Assembly (NCBI RefSeq): GCF_017916325.1 | Contig: NC_090140.1 | Location: forward strand, 69,501-133,500 | Source of the DNA: Leishmania martiniquensis | Lineage: Eukaryota > Euglenozoa > Kinetoplastea > Trypanosomatida > Trypanosomatidae | Direction of reading: 5' to 3' | Length of the DNA: 64,000 bases | Shown: positions 40,703 to 53,000 of the stretch, in pieces | How the letters are laid out: each line of letters opens with the position of its first letter | Position numbering within the stretch: position 1 is the stretch's first letter | The notes under the pieces: generated by a model | Database searches by the model: none | What the model was told of the DNA's origin: nothing | Seen by the model: the letters and a program-made list of their open reading frames with translations, nothing else | Made by a program: the position numbers and the translations under genes

Positions 40703-41503
40703 CCCCCCTCTCAACCACCACCAGACACTCACACACACGCACACAAGCCCGCGTGTGTGCGTTCGCACGGGCCGGCTGCGACGTCATAGCGAAAGCTGTC
40801 TGCCTCAGAGGGAGAGAGGGAGAGGGAGAGCGAGCCGCCATTGCGCCGACGCGCGTTGGGAAGTCGGCCCCCGCTGACTGTGTAAAACGCAGCAGAGCAC
40901 TCAGCGGTGCGGCGCGCCTTTGCGGCCTTTTCTCTCCCCCTTTCTTGTCTGCCGCAGCTGCGGCTTCACCTTTCCGGGGACGGCACGTTTGCGCTCGCTG
41001 CTATCCGAAAGGAGCGCTCCGGCACACACTGACGGCGGCAGCGACGAGCCCTTGCCGTGCCTCACCCGCAGGCCGCTGCATAAAATACAGTGAAGAGCCC
41101 CGCAGACGGGCCGAGTCGCGATTGTGTGCACAAAACGCGTAAGAGGTCCAACTGGGTGACACACGGAGGGTGGAGGGTGGCGGTCAGCTGGGCGGATGGT
41201 CGGCACCGCGCTCTCGTCCGTGCAGGGGCGCAACGCATTTTTGTGCGCGTCGATTCGCCCATGCGGGAGCGATGCGCCTTGTGCCTGGCGCTGACGGGCC
41301 CGGTGTAGGCGGCCAGATGGCGCACACAGGTCGCACCGTCAGCGGATGGGATCGCATGCGGGCACGCGAACGCGCTCATGGCCTCGACGTGCAACTCTTT
41401 CTGTCTCTCTTTCCCCCGTCTTTCCCCTCTCTCGACGCGTGGCGAAGGGAAGAAGGTCGTATTCCTCCGTACACTGTGCCACTGACACGCCACGTCGACG
41501 ATT
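40703..41503 (+). repeat. 801-bp direct repeat, copy 2
   Basis: Same orientation and all but identical to 2207-3007; the only difference I see is G at 40924 against A at 2428. Both ends are sharp: the left flank here is AACGATGCCCCG and the right flank begins TGTTCTCGATATATAAA, neither shared with copy 1. It ends 290 bp before the trypanothione reductase ATG, so it probably contributes to the mRNA ends or intergenic signals of that gene pair. Confidence 0.93.
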
Positions 41504-43268
<1,765 letters not shown>

Positions 43269-44541
43269 GGAGGGCTGAGAGGTTATGCGGATGAGCTCAG
43301 GCCTCGTGCTCCTCGCAGCTGTGGCACGACGGGGCAGCGGCGAAGGGGCGACAGAGCAACCGGCAAGGAAAGCGCGAGATTGAGAAGAGGCAGCGAGCAG
43401 GCGGCGGCGCTTCATCGCCTTCATCCAGTCGCCTCGGCCGCCTCTCCGCCCCTCCCTTCCCCACGGCAGGCTGCGCGCCGCGCCCCACACTTTATAAACT
43501 GCCATGCACACCTCACTAATTACGCACGGAGGCCCGTCAGCACACACACCGCCCGGTGGCACGAAAGGGAAGGGGAGGGGATAGAGAGGGGTGAGCACCA
43601 GATGTAACGCCCCCTGCCCTACTCTCCTTCGTCGATGCCGTGCGGTCTGCGATGGGGAGCATCTTCTTTTTGACTGCGTGTGCGCACGCGTACGTTTTTA
43701 CTCGTTATTTCGTGAAAGGTCCCCTCTCCCTCTCCCCTTTCCTCCTCCTCCCTCCCTCCCCCCACCCCACTATCTGCGTGATCCAACTATTGACTCGTGC
43801 GTGCGAGCACACACACACACACACACTCCCAGATACACGCACAGACATGCATACGTACTTCCTTCTCGAGGCATATATATATATATATGCCCCCGTGTGT
43901 GTGTATATATATGTGTGCATGTGTGTGTGCATTTGTGTGTGTGTGTGCTCTCCCGTCTCTTCGGTTTCATATCTTCACTGCCGTTGTGCCTCTGTGGTGT
44001 GTGTGTGCGTCTCATCTTGTCCTTCTCCCGTTTGCCCTTTGTAAGCCGAACCCTCATGCGCGCCCCTTCTCTCTCTCTCTCTCCATCCCCCTCTCTCTGT
44101 CGGTGTGTGTGTGTGCGCGCACGCACGAGAGTGAGACGACGTCTATGCTTTGGCTTCGAAGTCGAAAAAGACCTCTGCCCCAGTCCCTCACGCCCTGCTG
44201 TGCGCGCGGACCCGCGTGGGGGGCTCACCTGAATCGAGGGGCAGGGCAACAATGATGGCGGCGTGCATCACGTGTACTCGATCACGAATCGACCTCCCCA
44301 CCCACACACATACACACATACATACGCACCCTCTCGTCTGCCCCAACCCTCCTAAATGCTCGATCTTTCCTCTCAGGCTCTCCGGACTCACGCACCTCCT
44401 TGCCATTCCATCGAAGTGTGCCGACAGACACGCACGGCCTCCCCCTCTACCTCTACCGTGTGCGCTCGGCGTTCATCTTTATCAAGCCCCTTGTGACACA
44501 GCACCAACAGCAACAACAACAACATCAACAACAGCAACAGC
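43269..44541 (+). other. intergenic region
   Basis: No gene seen. It includes CT-rich tracts at 43725-43770, a (CA) run at 43809-43827, (TA)n at 43873-43888, (GT) runs at 43895-43950 and 44105-44116, and CAA/CAG repeats at 44502-44541 directly in front of the helicase start. Confidence 0.6.
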
Positions 44542-46470
44542 ATGGCTGAGTTTCAACGACTCGGCATCGAGTCGTGGCTCACAAAGCAGTGCGCGTACAT
44601 GGCCCTCCGAACCCCAACTCCAATTCAGCGCCAGTGCATCCCGGCCATCCTCGCAGATCGTCACGTCATCGGCGCCGCCGCGACCGGCTCGGGAAAAACG
44701 GCGGCCTTTGCCCTTCCCATTCTGCAGACGCTCGCGACCGACGCGTACGGCGTCTTTGCCCTTGTGCTGACGCCGTCCAGGGAGTTGGCCTACCAGATAA
44801 TTGACCAGTTCATCGCCTTGGGCGCGCCGTTGCAGATACGCACGGCGCTCGCAATCGGTGGGGTGCCGACGGATACCCAAATCGACGCGTTGAAGGGACG
44901 GCCGCACATCGTCGCAGCCACACCTGGACGACTCCGCCACTTACTCGAGACATTCGCGCCGGAGGTGAGGAAGGCGTTTGGCCACCTGCGCTACCTCGTG
45001 CTGGACGAGGCGGACAGGTTGACGGAGGGCGACATCGCAAGAGACGTTCGCTCGCTGCTGCGGCTACTCCCGCCGACGCGTAAGCGGCGGGTGCTGATGT
45101 TCACGGCGACGCTGCACCCTCGACTCACCACGCTGGTGGCGTCGCCGGGGAAGCCGTGTGTACCTGCGAGCAGTGGCGCGGCAATGGAGCAGGAGAGTGG
45201 CGCACTTGCTTCGTCTCCGTCTCCGCCGCTCGGCCCGCGCTGCAGCGGCGGAGACGGAGACGGAGACGAGGCGGCCCCGGACTTCCCCCTTTTGTCAGCG
45301 CTCGGCATCACGGATGCGTCGAGGTTGAATGTGGTCGTGGTGGGAGAGGGGACCATCCAAGAGGGCTCCGCGGACACAGTGACCACTGGTGTACCGAGAA
45401 GCCCCGCGACGGCACTGGCGCGGCCGGCCAGCTCGGCCCCATTCCACCTGCCAGCCACACTCACACAAAGTTACCTGTTCATCCCGAACATGGTAAAGCT
45501 GCCGTACCTCGTGGCGGCGCTGCGCCATCAGGGAAAAGGGCAGTCCACCATTGTCTACGTCAACTCCTGCCTGCGTGCGGAACTGGTGCGGCTGACGCTC
45601 CAGCTGCTCGGCTTCCCTGTGTGCAGCCTTGACGCTCTCCTCACGCAGCAGCACAGGCTTGATAACGTGGCCAGCTTCAAGCTTGGCATCTCGCGCATTC
45701 TCGTCTGCACCGATATCGCGGCTCGCGGCCTAGACATCCCGGCGGTGGGCCTGGTGCTCCATTACGACGTGCCAAAGCACGCGGAGACATACGTGCACCG
45801 CGTGGGGCGTACCGCGCGTGCTGGCCGCGAGGGGACATCGGTCGCGCTCGTCACGGAGTACGACGTGAGTCTGGTGCAGCGTATCGAGAAGAAGATCGGC
45901 AGCACACTCACCCTGTGGAAGTCGCCAGCGGCGAAGGAGTCGGCCATCCTGTCACTGCTGGACGAGGTGTCTTCTGCTAAAATACAAGCTAAGCAACAGG
46001 TAACAGAGCAGTTTGGCGCCCGTGTGCAGACAAACAAAGCGCACGCGGCGCAGAAGAGGGAGGAACGCGCGCAGTCCCAGGCGGCGGCGCGGGCGACGCG
46101 CCTTACACGCCCACCGCAGTCGCAGCACCAGCCCAAGGAGGAGGAGGAGCAGCAGCAGCAGCAGATGCAGCGCCGCTCCTCCAGCGCAGGTGCAAAGGAT
46201 GAGGCCACCACGGTCGACGCGGTGGCGTCTACTTCGCGAAGGGGGTTTAAGCGCTCACGCGTGTCTGCCTCCATTGCCGAAGATGCGCCCGCGCAGGCAG
46301 ATGTTTCCGCCACGAAGAAGAAGAGCGCCGTGGACGACGCGGCTGCCGACGCCACAGCATTGCGGGGGAACGCGACGCCGAAGAGGCAGCAAAGGAAGCC
46401 GGCGAACAAGGGCGTACCGCGCAAGTCAGATTGCCGGCTTGCTTGCAAGCGTCTTGAGGAGTCTTCGTAG
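44542..46470 (+). CDS. DEAD-box RNA helicase, DDX49/Dbp8 type
   Basis: A protein of 642 residues. Start MAEFQRLGIESWL matches the DDX49 opening. Motifs: Q motif RTPTPIQ; Walker A ATGSGKT (47-53); PSRELAYQ; ATPGR; DEAD at 155-158 in LVLDEADRL; TAT at 188-190 as motif III; ARGLDIPAV; HRVGRTAR (419-426). DDX49/Dbp8 helicases are nucleolar and help make the 18S rRNA. An insertion of about 110 residues, Ser/Pro/Gly-rich, lies between motifs III and IV (around residues 195-310). The C-terminal 170 residues are Lys/Arg/Gln/Glu-rich with a poly-Glu/Gln run, probably disordered and nuclear-targeting. Human DDX49 is about 483 residues, so both additions are lineage-specific. A CAA/CAG-rich leader precedes the ATG. 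Confidence 0.94.
   Translation: MAEFQRLGIESWLTKQCAYMALRTPTPIQRQCIPAILADRHVIGAAATGSGKTAAFALPILQTLATDAYGVFALVLTPSRELAYQIIDQFIALGAPLQIRTALAIGGVPTDTQIDALKGRPHIVAATPGRLRHLLETFAPEVRKAFGHLRYLVLDEADRLTEGDIARDVRSLLRLLPPTRKRRVLMFTATLHPRLTTLVASPGKPCVPASSGAAMEQESGALASSPSPPLGPRCSGGDGDGDEAAPDFPLLSALGITDASRLNVVVVGEGTIQEGSADTVTTGVPRSPATALARPASSAPFHLPATLTQSYLFIPNMVKLPYLVAALRHQGKGQSTIVYVNSCLRAELVRLTLQLLGFPVCSLDALLTQQHRLDNVASFKLGISRILVCTDIAARGLDIPAVGLVLHYDVPKHAETYVHRVGRTARAGREGTSVALVTEYDVSLVQRIEKKIGSTLTLWKSPAAKESAILSLLDEVSSAKIQAKQQVTEQFGARVQTNKAHAAQKREERAQSQAAARATRLTRPPQSQHQPKEEEEQQQQQMQRRSSSAGAKDEATTVDAVASTSRRGFKRSRVSASIAEDAPAQADVSATKKKSAVDDAAADATALRGNATPKRQQRKPANKGVPRKSDCRLACKRLEESS
45213..45261 (+). repeat. 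perfect 18-bp inverted repeat inside the helicase gene
   Basis: Left arm 45213-45230 (GTCTCCGTCTCCGCCGCT) is the exact reverse complement of 45244-45261, with a 13-base loop. In the protein it falls in the low-complexity insertion between motifs III and IV. The RNA could fold into a very stable G+C-rich hairpin. Confidence 0.9.
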
Positions 46471-47189
46471 TGCCTTCACAGCAATGTGAGCAGATAAACG
46501 CATCGAGGGGAAGAGAGGGGGTCGGGGGAGGCGAAAGAGGCACGCCTGTGAGCCACTGCAAGGCAAATACGGAATGGGTGTGGGCGCGTACAATCACGGC
46601 AGAGAAGGTGCACGCCGCACCGCGTCACGCCACACCCTCCGTCTCCGCGTGCCGCTCATCTCACCGCCTTTCCTTCCTTCTTGTGCTACATTCCGCGTTA
46701 CGATCAACAGCTAATCCCTCTCATAACAGCGCCTGTGCTATCTGTGTGCGTGTGTGGGGGGACGCACACGCCTCTATGGACGCGGATGCGCCGCGTGCCG
46801 AAGGACGGAAAGGGGGGAAGAAGAAGAGTGGGCGTGTGGGAAGTGGTAGTGGTCATGCCCCACACAGACTCCCCCCCCCACATGTCTCCTCTCCGGCCTC
46901 CATCCTTCCTCGTCCCTCTTGTGGGCCGTACGCTCCTGGCGAGTCCGCATGCACCTCATGACGACGTACGGCTGCCCATCTCCTTTCCTCACCTCAGTCG
47001 ACTACGGTTCTCTGCTCCAACGTCTTCGCAGTGCAGCTGCCTTCTCATCCTCTATTCCACTTTGAGCAGGCGTGCACGTCTTCGCTCGAGTCTTCCAGCG
47101 TACGTTATCGCTCTCGCTCTCGCTCTCTCCCTCATCCCTACAAGAGGATAGGCGCGACGTGCACCCACGCATACCTCGCAGTCGCGCAG
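46471..47189 (+). other. intergenic region
   Basis: No gene seen. GT- and C-rich stretches at 46740-46770 and 46860-46880, CT-rich DNA at 46890-46920 and 47105-47140. The next gene's frame is open from 47031 without an earlier ATG. Confidence 0.6.
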
Positions 47190-48170
47190 ATGCCGTTCGC
47201 TGTCCGCCCGCCCGGGGACAACTTCAGCAATACCTACGAGAACACCACTCTGGTTGGCAACTGGCTGGAGGATCGCCTGCAAAGACGCATCATCCACAAG
47301 GGCCGCGGTGGGGTGGAGGTGGCGTGGTGCACCCACGGCATCTTTGAGGACCCGGCCGTGACGATGGCGCCGGACCCGGCAAAGGCGCAGGCGGCCCTCC
47401 TGCGCAGCACCCACCAAGTGGACTACGGAGAGAGACTGGGACTGACGCAGAGGACCGGCGGCGTTGGGATGCAGTGCGCTGGTGCCGCCTCCACGCTGAT
47501 GCTCGGTAGCAAGCACAATGCCCACGCTGCGGCCCCTCGCAGAGTCTCGTCCACCTCCATGAACGGAATCGATAAGGTGCTTCTGTTCTCCGTCGATCCC
47601 GTCGCGGACCCGGACGCACCACTGCCACTGTCGACGTACGCCGACACGTACGGTGCCTTTTACTACGGAGATGACGACGGATCAGCCAACGGTAGCAGCA
47701 GCCGCGGCAAAGGGGCCTGGTGCGCTGGCTCGGCAGAGGGCGCCGCCACGTCCTCGGCAAGGAAGGTGAACAGCAGGGTCACGGCATCACTCGACGGCGT
47801 CGAGCACAACTTGTACGATAGCGTGTCGCGCGCTGCTGCCGCTGCCACTACCACTGCAGTGTCTTGCAGCTTCGGTGCGACGAGTAGCCCCCATGCCACG
47901 TCGTCGTGTCCGGGCCTGCGGCGCCACATGCTGAGCCGCGGTGCAGCGGCGACCAGTGCAGTTGGTCACACGGGATGGACCCTGGCGTCCTCTTCCGCTG
48001 CCTCGGTCGCGGACCGCTGTGGCGCGACCACTTGGCTGTCGCGCCAACAGCACCCACGGAGGCGAAAGGACAGCGTGGAAGACGTGCGTTGGTGCTCATC
48101 CAAGAACGCCGCGGACACGCCGGTAGAGCACTTCACTCTGCAGCGGCGCCTGCCGCCAGCGCGCATGTGA
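47190..48170 (+). CDS. hypothetical protein
   Basis: A protein of 326 residues from ATG 47190. The frame is open further upstream but only non-ATG codons occur there. The N-terminal 80 residues look folded and conserved in style (FSNTYENTTLVGNWLEDRLQ, then KGRGGVEVAWCTHGIFEDP), with a later DYGERLGLTQRTGG. The remaining two thirds are rich in Ser, Ala, Thr and Gly with scattered basic residues and probably disordered. No membrane helix or catalytic motif. The short 'TTLVGNW' style recalls small flagellar microtubule-associated proteins, but this is an impression, not an assignment. Confidence 0.72.
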   Translation: MPFAVRPPGDNFSNTYENTTLVGNWLEDRLQRRIIHKGRGGVEVAWCTHGIFEDPAVTMAPDPAKAQAALLRSTHQVDYGERLGLTQRTGGVGMQCAGAASTLMLGSKHNAHAAAPRRVSSTSMNGIDKVLLFSVDPVADPDAPLPLSTYADTYGAFYYGDDDGSANGSSSRGKGAWCAGSAEGAATSSARKVNSRVTASLDGVEHNLYDSVSRAAAAATTTAVSCSFGATSSPHATSSCPGLRRHMLSRGAAATSAVGHTGWTLASSSAASVADRCGATTWLSRQQHPRRRKDSVEDVRWCSSKNAADTPVEHFTLQRRLPPARM

Positions 48171-50082
48171 GTCACGGTCGTCGCCATCAATCGCTTGGGT
48201 GGAAAGAGTCGTGGGTGTGGCTGCAGCGGGGACAAGGGACGCATTGGACTTGAAAAAAAGTGTGTCAGCTGCAAGCTCTCCGCCGCATTGCCACTGCCCC
48301 GCTCGCCCCGCGTTTGAACGCCGCTCATCCCCCTTCTTCCTCCTCCCCCCCACCATCACCACCACCCTACCCCATACCCATACCCATGCACATACACACA
48401 TACACACACACCTCCATCGAAGTTGATAGGGGTGTCTGTGTGGGGGGGGACGTGAGGGTTCTTCAGGTCATCGCATTGAGGCAGGTGGTGCACCGCTCCT
48501 TTACTGGGGATTCACTGTGTACATACGCCACCTATCGCGGGCAGCGGCACAGGGCAGTCGTCGACATGGCGATTCTCCGCGGCGATCAGCAAGTGCTCTG
48601 CTGGGACAGATCTAATACACTTTTTGCACACACGCATGCCCCACGTTTCATGGGAGTGTGCGTGCGTTTGTTCGCGCCCGCACTCACATTTCCCTCCGGC
48701 CTGCTGCCCCGCCGTCCCCCCTCCCCTCTGCTCGTTTGCATCTTTTCTCTCTCGCTCTCACCGCCTCTCCTCTCGTGCCGTCGTCGTCTTGGACCCTCTC
48801 GGCTGTGGCTCGGGCGGGGCGGCTGTGGTTGCATTGTATCTTCTCCTGTCACCGACCGAGGCGCTCGCAGAACTGCCTGCCTGCATGTGAATACGCCCCG
48901 TGCATTTCCTTCAGCCCAACCTTTTTTTTGTTTCCCTCACCGTCTCACCGCCAACCCCCCCCCTCATCCCTCCAGCACACACACAGGCAGGTGGCTTCTC
49001 CGCTGCCACCTATACAAGCCTCTCCCTCTAAACGTACACCCGCACCTTGACTCCTCCCTTTCCATGAGTCGTCCTCCTCCCCTCCGCCCATCTAAAGATG
49101 GAGGGCTTCAATAAGAACTGGGCCGATGAGCCGGGCGCTACACAGGGGGGGAGAGAGCATTCACCCGTACGCGCCTACAGTCTACCAGCGCAGAATAGAT
49201 TTCACAAGCGCGCCGGCACCAGCGACGAGCGGGCGTGCACCACGGTAAAGAAATGCCGCATCGCCCACGCATACGCAGAGCACAAAAGGTGGCGTCGCTC
49301 ATGCGCATCAAGCCCCCCCCACACACACACACGCACCACCCCGCCCCGGCTGCCACCTCCTCGCCGCCTTGTGTGCTTACATGCGACTTGCTCTTGCCCG
49401 ATCATGCGGACGCGCCCCCTCCATTTCTTGCAGAGGACGCCGCGAAAGAGGATGGCGCTGGCCACCAGATGCCGCCTCAGCTTACTTTGCGCATGCACTT
49501 CTCCTTTACAGGAGACTGTATGCTAAGCGGCTCGTCCTATCGATTCATCTCACCTCCTCCTTGCCCACCACCACCGCCACACACCCATGCACACACACAT
49601 ATATATATATTGTAACCCGCCGCCATGCTAAGAGTGTCCATCGAGCCCGCACACACACACGAACACGTCCGCATTCTTCTTCCCGTTTGTCGCGCGCCCG
49701 TTGACCGCCAACACGTTTCTCAGCTTTTCAGCCACACCCTCCCCTTTTTTCTTTCACTGTCGCCCTCGCCTTTTTCTCTGCAATCTTCCGCCTCCCTCCC
49801 ACTCTTTCCTTTTGGGCGCTCTCGCGCTCGTCTCTTCGGCAGTTATACACGTCTTCCCTCTTCCACACACACACACATATACAGACACTGTCGACCGCTT
49901 GTTGTCCTCCCTCTCGTCCGCCAGTGCGCCTCTCACCGTCGCGCCCCAACTTCCGCCGCCACATCTTCAGTGTAAAGGGAAGCAAAAGCTCTTCTATCAG
50001 CTAAAACAGCCCTGCTCAGTACCACTTTTACACTTCAGCCTCCCCCACACACACACAGAGACACATCCACAGCTCCCCCGAC
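48171..50082 (+). other. 1.9-kb intergenic region
   Basis: Only one doubtful small frame (49098-49526, listed separately). Otherwise pyrimidine-rich tracts (48305-48370, 48700-48780, 48920-48975, 49735-49815), (CA) runs at 49318-49333 and 49868-49880, and a (CA)-(TA) tract at 49588-49610. The DNA before 50083 is a typical splice-acceptor region ending in (CA)n. Confidence 0.55.
49098..49526 (+). CDS. possible short or decayed reading frame, doubtful
   Basis: A 142-codon frame with ATG right after a pyrimidine-rich stretch and AAAG. The first 65 codons (MEGFNKNWADEPGATQGGRE and beyond) have balanced, hydrophilic content. The second half passes through a (CA) repeat and translates to HTHTRTTPPR-type low complexity. 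It could be a short gene, the remains of one whose C-terminal part was lost, or chance. No family is recognised. Confidence 0.2.
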   Translation: MEGFNKNWADEPGATQGGREHSPVRAYSLPAQNRFHKRAGTSDERACTTVKKCRIAHAYAEHKRWRRSCASSPPHTHTRTTPPRLPPPRRLVCLHATCSCPIMRTRPLHFLQRTPRKRMALATRCRLSLLCACTSPLQETVC

Positions 50083-53000
50083 ATGTCCAGCACCACCACT
50101 GCCTTCGCACATCCGCGCCTCAGCGCCCGCCACGCACCCGACAAGACTGAGTACGAAGATGCTTACCAGTGGAGAGGTCTCCCGATGACAACACACCATG
50201 ACGGCGATAACGTCACCACAGAAAACCCCCCGGTGGACCCGGCGATGTACCAGTCGACCTACGATGAGGCCTACAGGCAGTACAGCGCTGATGTGTACAA
50301 GCGCGAGCAGCCGGCCGACGACGACAAGGACCAGGAGAAGGCCCCGGTGGACCCGGCGATGTACCAGTCGACCTACGATGAGGCCTACAGGCAGTACAGC
50401 GCTGATGTGTACAAGCGCGAGCAGCCGGCCGACGACGACAAGGACCAGGAGAAGGCCCCGGTGGACCCAGCGATGTACCAGTCGACCTACGATGAGGCCT
50501 ACAGGCAGTACAGCGCTGATGTGTACAAGCGCGAGCAGCCGGCCGACGACGACAAGGACCAGGAGAAGGCCCCGGTGGACCCAGCGATGTACCAGTCGAC
50601 ACACCGCGAAGCCTACAGGCAGTACAGCGCTGATGTGTACAAGCGCGAGCAGCCGGCCGACGACGACAAGGACCAGGAGAAGGCCCCGGTGGACCCAGCG
50701 ATGTACCAGTCGACCTACGATGAGGCCTACAGGCAGTACAGCGCTGATGTGTACAAGCGCGAGCAGCCGGCCGACGACGACAAGGACCAGGAGAAGGCCC
50801 CGGTAGACCCAGCGATGTACCAGTCGACCTACGATGAGGCCTACAGGCAGTACAGCGCTGATGTGTACAAGCGCGAGCAGCCGGCCGACGACGACAAGGA
50901 CCAGGAGAAGGCCCCGGTGGACCCAGCGATGTACCAGTCGACACACCGCGAAGCCTACAGGCAGTACAGCGCTGATGTGTACAAGCGCGAGCAGCCGGCC
51001 GACGACGACAAGGACCAGGAGAAGGCCCCGGTGGACCCAGCGATGTACCAGTCGACCTACGATGAGGCCTACAGGCAGTACAGCGCTGATGTGTACAAGC
51101 GCGAGCAGCCGGCCGACGACGACAAGGACCAGGAGAAGGCCCCGGTGGACCCAGCGATGTACCAGTCGACCTACGATGAGGCCTACAGGCAGTACAGCGC
51201 TGATGTGTACAAGCGCGAGCAGCCGGCCGACGACGACAAGGACCAGGAGAAGGCCCCGGTAGACCCAGCGATGTACCAGTCGACACACCGCGAAGCCTAC
51301 AGGCAGTACAGCGCTGATGTGTACAAGCGCGAGCAGCCGGCCGACGACGACAAGGACCAGGAGAAGGCCCCGGTGGACCCAGCGATGTACCAGTCGACCT
51401 ACGATGAGGCCTACAGGCAGTACAGCGCTGATGTGTACAAGCGCGAGCAGCCGGCCGACGACGACAAGGACCAGGAGAAGGCCCCGGTAGACCCAGCGAT
51501 GTACCAGTCGACCTACGATGAGGCCTACAGGCAGTACAGCGCTGATGTGTACAAGCGCGAGCAGCCGGCCGACGACGACAAGGACCAGGAGAAGGCCCCG
51601 GTGGACCCGGCGATGTACCAGTCGACCTACGATGAGGCCTACAGGCAGTACAGCGCTGATGTGTACAAGCGCGAGCAGCCGGCCGACGACGACAAGGACC
51701 AGGAGAAGGCCCCGGTAGACCCAGCGATGTACCAGTCGACCTACGATGAGGCCTACAGGCAGTACAGCGCTGATGTGTACAAGCGCGAGCAGCCGGCCGA
51801 CGACGACAAGGACCAGGAGAAGGCCCCGGTGGACCCAGCGATGTACCAGTCGACCTACGATGAGGCCTACAGGCAGTACAGCGCTGATGTGTACAAGCGC
51901 GAGCAGCCGGCCGACGACGACAAGGACCAGGAGAAGGCCCCGGTGGACCCAGCGATGTACCAGTCGACCTACGATGAGGCCTACAGGCAGTACAGCGCTG
52001 ATGTGTACAAGCGCGAGCAGCCGGCCGACGACGACAAGGACCAGGAGAAGGCCCCGGTGGACCCAGCGATGTACCAGTCGACCTACGATGAGGCCTACAA
52101 GCAGTACAGCGCTGATGTGTACAAGCGCGAGCAGCCGGCCGACGACGACAAGGACCAGGAGAAGGCCCCGGTGGACCCGACGATGTACCAGTCGACCTAC
52201 GATGAGGCCTACAGGCAGTACAGCGCTGATGTGTACAAGCGCGAGCAGCCGGCCGACGACGACAAGGACCAGGAGAAGGCCCCGGTGGACCCAGCGATGT
52301 ACCAGTCGACCTACGATGAGGCCTACAGGCAGTACAGCGCTGATGTGTACAAGCGCGAGCAGCCGGCCGACGACGACAAGGACCAGGAGAAGGCCCCGGT
52401 GGACCCAGCGATGTACCAGTCGACCTACGATGAGGCCTACAGGCAGTACAGCGCTGATGTGTACAAGCGCGAGCAGCCGGCCGACGACGACAAGGACCAG
52501 GAGAAGGCCCCGGTAGACCCAGCGATGTACCAGTCGACACACCGCGAAGCCTACAGGCAGTACAGCGCTGATGTGTACAAGCGCGAGCAGCCGGCCGACG
52601 ACGACAAGGACCAGGAGAAGGCCCCGGTGGACCCAGCGATGTACCAGTCGACCTACGATGAGGCCTACAGGCAGTACAGCGCTGATGTGTACAAGCGCGA
52701 GCAGCCGGCCGACGACGACAAGGACCAGGAGAAGGCCCCGGTGGACCCAGCGATGTACCAGTCGACACACCGCGAAGCCTACAGGCAGTACAGCGCTGAT
52801 GTGTACAAGCGCGAGCAGCCGGCCGACGACGACAAGGACCAGGAGAAGGCCCCGGTGGACCCAGCGATGTACCAGTCGACCTACGATGAGGCCTACAGGC
52901 AGTACAGCGCTGATGTGTACAAGCGCGAGCAGCCGGCCGACGACGACAAGGACCAGGAGAAGGCCCCGGTGGACCCAGCGATGTACCAGTCGACCTACGA

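Noticed and set aside
40241..40789. A 182-codon frame running into repeat copy 2
   Set aside because: Its end is defined by the repeat and (CA) sequence, and it reads as low-complexity with no motif.
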